Assembly (NCBI GenBank): GCA_045124505.1
Contig: JBGVLZ010000120.1
Coordinates: 1 to 5,597, forward strand
Direction of reading: 5' to 3'
Origin: RGIG7213 sp045124505
Lineage (GTDB): Bacteria > Bacillota > Clostridia > Oscillospirales > CAG-272
Length of the DNA stretch: 5,597 nt
The translations under genes and the position numbers were made by a program. Within the stretch, counting starts at the first letter, position 1. Each line of letters opens with the position of its first letter. This document shows, piece by piece, positions 3,977 through 5,597 of this stretch. A model generated the notes under the pieces. The model had not been told where the DNA came from, did not search any database, and was given only the letters and a program-made list of their open reading frames with translations.

Positions 3977-5301
3977 AAGATATTAAAAAGAAAGTTGAGT
4001 TTTTCACCTTTTACGACAAGACAGGAATTGAAAAGCATCTTGAACAGATGGCTTCGGAAGGTTGGCTTCTTGAAAAGATGTCCGCTTTTCGTTGGAATTA
4101 CCGCCGCATAGAGCCGAAGAAAATACACTTCTCAGTATCTTACTATGCCACCATAACCGACTTTGAACCCGAGCCTACCGAAGAACAGCAGGCGTTCAAC
4201 GAGTTTTGTGAGCATTCGGGATGGAAACTTGCAGCATCGACAATGCAGATGCAAGTATTTTATAACGAAAATGAAAATCCCGTACCGATTGAAACTGATC
4301 CCGTGCTTGAAGTCGAGAATATCCACCGTTCCGTGAAGAAAACCGTGCTTGTAAGCTATTTCCTAATGATGTTTTTCGGCTTATTGCTTGGCGCGAGCTT
4401 TGTGGATACGTTGATTAGCGATCCCGTATATTTGCTCGCAAGTTCAACTAAGCTCTTTACGGGTATTTGGTGCGTTATAGCATTTGCCTATTCTTTGACC
4501 GAGATTATCACCTATTTCGTATGGCGCAAAAAAGCAAAAGCATTGGCAGAACAAGGCGTGTTCCTTGAAACGCGCGGACACAGAAAGCTCGGCTTTGCTG
4601 TCGTTGTGTTTATGCTTGTATCTCTCGTTCTGTATCTGATAACTCTTGCCAATACAGGCTTGCAGTTCTATATGACCGCATACGTGTTGATATTCCTTGC
4701 CGGTTTCCCATTGGTCAACGGTGTTAAATCGTTCCTCAAAAAGAAAAAGGTGAAGGCAGGCACAAACAAGACATTGACCTTTGCGGCGAGCTTTACACTT
4801 GCCTTTGTGCTTGTAGGTGCGCTAACCGCCGTGACTATTTTGGGCATCAAAAACGGTGCATTTGAAAATGATCTGAAGGAGCTTCCGTTCACGGTTGGAG
4901 AACTCTGCGGCATTGACGATAGCGATTATCTCAAAACACGTGATAAAGACGATTCAATTATGCTCGGTCAGTATCGTTCCTCTCAACATCCGAGAACCTA
5001 TGCAGACACACCTTCAATGCAGTTCACTATCACGGAAGTTAAAATGCCATTCCTATATGACTTCGTTGTTGATCGGCTCTATAACGGTTACGAGCGTCGC
5101 GGATACAATTCCGAGTATGAGTACGTTGAAGTGGATGCAACCGCTTGGGGAGCAAACAAGGCTTGGCAGCTTTCCAAAGACGGAAAGACCGAGAACGCAT
5201 TTTTGGTCTGCTATGACGAGTTCGTGCTTGAAATCCGTGTGGATTGGGAGCTTACCGCCGAGCAGAAGCAACAAATTTGCGCAAAAGTCAATTCAAACTA
5301 A
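3973..5301 (+). CDS. DUF2812 domain membrane protein, partner of PadR
   Basis: 442 residues. The first 100 form a soluble DUF2812 domain with the hallmark pattern of an opening Lys-rich strand, then IEKHLEQMASEGWLLEKM (19-36), FRWNYRRIEPKK (39-50) and a second FNEFCEHSGWKL (75-86). Predicted membrane helices follow at about 124-145, 158-183, 206-226, 231-248 and 268-291. The C-terminal 150 residues are soluble and probably outside the cell if five helices are correct. Many DUF2812 proteins end soon after the helices, so this tail is a notable addition; I recognise no domain in it. AGGAGG at 3960-3965 lies inside the padR 3' end. PadR-DUF2812 pairs are common in Clostridia; the membrane protein is often thought to transmit or buffer an envelope signal, which is not established. 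No sign of frameshift. Confidence 0.85.
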   Translation: MKDIKKKVEFFTFYDKTGIEKHLEQMASEGWLLEKMSAFRWNYRRIEPKKIHFSVSYYATITDFEPEPTEEQQAFNEFCEHSGWKLAASTMQMQVFYNENENPVPIETDPVLEVENIHRSVKKTVLVSYFLMMFFGLLLGASFVDTLISDPVYLLASSTKLFTGIWCVIAFAYSLTEIITYFVWRKKAKALAEQGVFLETRGHRKLGFAVVVFMLVSLVLYLITLANTGLQFYMTAYVLIFLAGFPLVNGVKSFLKKKKVKAGTNKTLTFAASFTLAFVLVGALTAVTILGIKNGAFENDLKELPFTVGELCGIDDSDYLKTRDKDDSIMLGQYRSSQHPRTYADTPSMQFTITEVKMPFLYDFVVDRLYNGYERRGYNSEYEYVEVDATAWGANKAWQLSKDGKTENAFLVCYDEFVLEIRVDWELTAEQKQQICAKVNSN

Positions 5302-5309
5302 AACATCAG

Positions 5310-5339
5310 CCCTCGTTCCAAAAGGAGCGAGGGATTTTT
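5310..5339 (+). terminator. Rho-independent terminator of the padR operon
   Basis: CCCTCGTTCC (5310-5319) pairs with GGAGCGAGGG (5324-5333) through an AAAA loop and is followed by TTTTT (5335-5339), 9 bp after the DUF2812 stop. The stem sequence is the same as in the terminator at 2181-2214, including the U-G pair; loop and flanks differ. Confidence 0.9.
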
Positions 5340-5372
5340 ATTTGTCGTAATATGTCAATAAGTTTTCTTAAC

Positions 5373-5391
5373 GATAATGAGAACCATTATT
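5373..5391. promoter_or_regulatory. Fur/PerR-box-like operator
   Basis: GATAATGAGAACCATTATT matches the classical 19-bp Fur box at 16 of 19 positions by eye, and contains the inverted pair ATAATG / CATTAT. It overlaps the first two bases of the -35 of the next promoter, so binding would block transcription. Autoregulation by the encoded Fur-family protein is the natural reading. An 8-bp inverted pair, TGTCAATA (5353-5360) with TATTGACA (5388-5395), also surrounds it. Confidence 0.65.
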
Positions 5392-5418
5392 GACAAGGAG
5401 ATAAATATATGCTATAAT
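5390..5418 (+). promoter_or_regulatory. Consensus promoter for the PerR-like gene
   Basis: Perfect TTGACA (5390-5395), 17-bp spacer, perfect TATAAT (5413-5418), with extended -10 TGC. Expected start near 5425, giving a leader of about 23 bases before GGAGG at 5437-5441. Confidence 0.88.
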
Positions 5419-5447
5419 ATAGAAAAATATTCCTACGGAGGAAAATA

Positions 5448-5597
5448 ATGCTGAAAGCAAATACGAAAATGCGGAACTCTGCTACCCGCAATAGTATATA
5501 TCAATATCTCTGTGGTACGAAGGAGCATCCTTCCGCAGAAATGATTTTCAATGATCTGAAAGGCGACCTGCCGAACCTCTCGCTTGGTACGGTGTAT
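5448..5597 (+). CDS. perR: Fur-family regulator, PerR-like (N-terminal 50 residues, cut by window end)
   Basis: The first 50 residues of a Fur superfamily winged-helix regulator: MRNSATRNSIYQYL (8-21) is helix 1, followed by KEHPSAEMIFNDLK (25-38) and NLSLGTVY (43-50), the start of the recognition helix with the family's SLGTVY signature. This sequence style, lacking the N-terminal His-rich extension of Zur and close to Clostridial PerR, suggests the peroxide sensor PerR, which represses catalase, peroxidase and iron-storage genes in its metal-bound form. The metal-binding His/Asp residues that would separate PerR from Fur and Zur are beyond the window, so the symbol is tentative. GGAGG at 5437-5441 is 6 bp before the ATG. 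The Fur-box-like operator on its promoter points to autoregulation. Confidence 0.8.
   Translation, partial: MLKANTKMRNSATRNSIYQYLCGTKEHPSAEMIFNDLKGDLPNLSLGTVY

Noticed and set aside
5353..5358. TTGACA on the minus strand as part of a divergent promoter next to the PerR-like gene
   Set aside because: No acceptable -10 is found 16-18 bp further left, where the terminator stem begins.
1..5597. CRISPR array, tRNA or rRNA gene, or insertion sequence with transposase
   Set aside because: No regularly spaced repeats, cloverleaf or rRNA signature, and no transposase motif could be seen on either strand.

Overview
The window reads as a piece of a gut-type Clostridia (Firmicutes) chromosome that has been built up by mobile DNA. 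The evidence is the short A+T-rich intergenic spaces, strong AGGAGG/GGAGG ribosome sites, near-consensus sigma-A promoters, and the gene families present: PadR with DUF2812, DUF2975 with a small Cro/CI-type regulator, and a PerR-like Fur protein. No species can be named from the sequence alone. Base composition changes by block: 391-740 and 3653-5301 are G+C-richer than 740-2170 and 2230-3500, which suggests a mosaic.

Left part (1-837): the last 52 codons of a tyrosine recombinase are followed by a short intergenic region with unusually dense repeat structure. It holds a 12-bp perfect inverted repeat (165-176 / 299-310) that encloses a consensus promoter facing LEFT (TTGACT, 17 bp, TATAAT) and a hairpin terminator facing RIGHT. 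It also holds five copies of a 10-mer GTTCRYCTAT, two of which make a tyrosine-recombinase-like core site with a 7-bp spacer (325-351). The simplest reading is a recombinase-controlled invertible promoter, seen here in the OFF orientation for the next gene. A recombined att region of an integrative element is the main alternative. The gene to the right encodes a small SLOG-like protein whose C-terminal half has been replaced by unrelated sequence.

Middle part (838-2231): a divergent radical-SAM RlmN/Cfr-like RNA methylase keeps the CxxxCxxC cluster and the catalytic ACGQL cysteine and carries a 68-residue basic tail. A second reading frame under that tail encodes a much more protein-like segment that ends in a membrane helix, so the tail may be the result of a frame change. 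A strong terminator ends this unit.

Minus-strand operon (3441 down to 2232): a consensus promoter drives a DUF2975 four-helix membrane protein, a 68-residue HTH regulator and a lipoprotein, with a 4-bp overlap and a 2-bp gap between them.

Plus-strand operon (3580-5339): a consensus promoter with two copies of a TGTCGA-based operator drives a PadR repressor that overlaps by 4 bp with a DUF2812 membrane protein; a terminator almost identical in its stem to the one at 2181 closes it. The two operons are divergent and share a 200-bp control region. Both have the same design: a small repressor co-translated with a membrane protein.

Right end (5340-5597): a Fur-box-like operator overlaps a consensus promoter, followed by the first 50 codons of a PerR/Fur-family regulator cut by the window edge.
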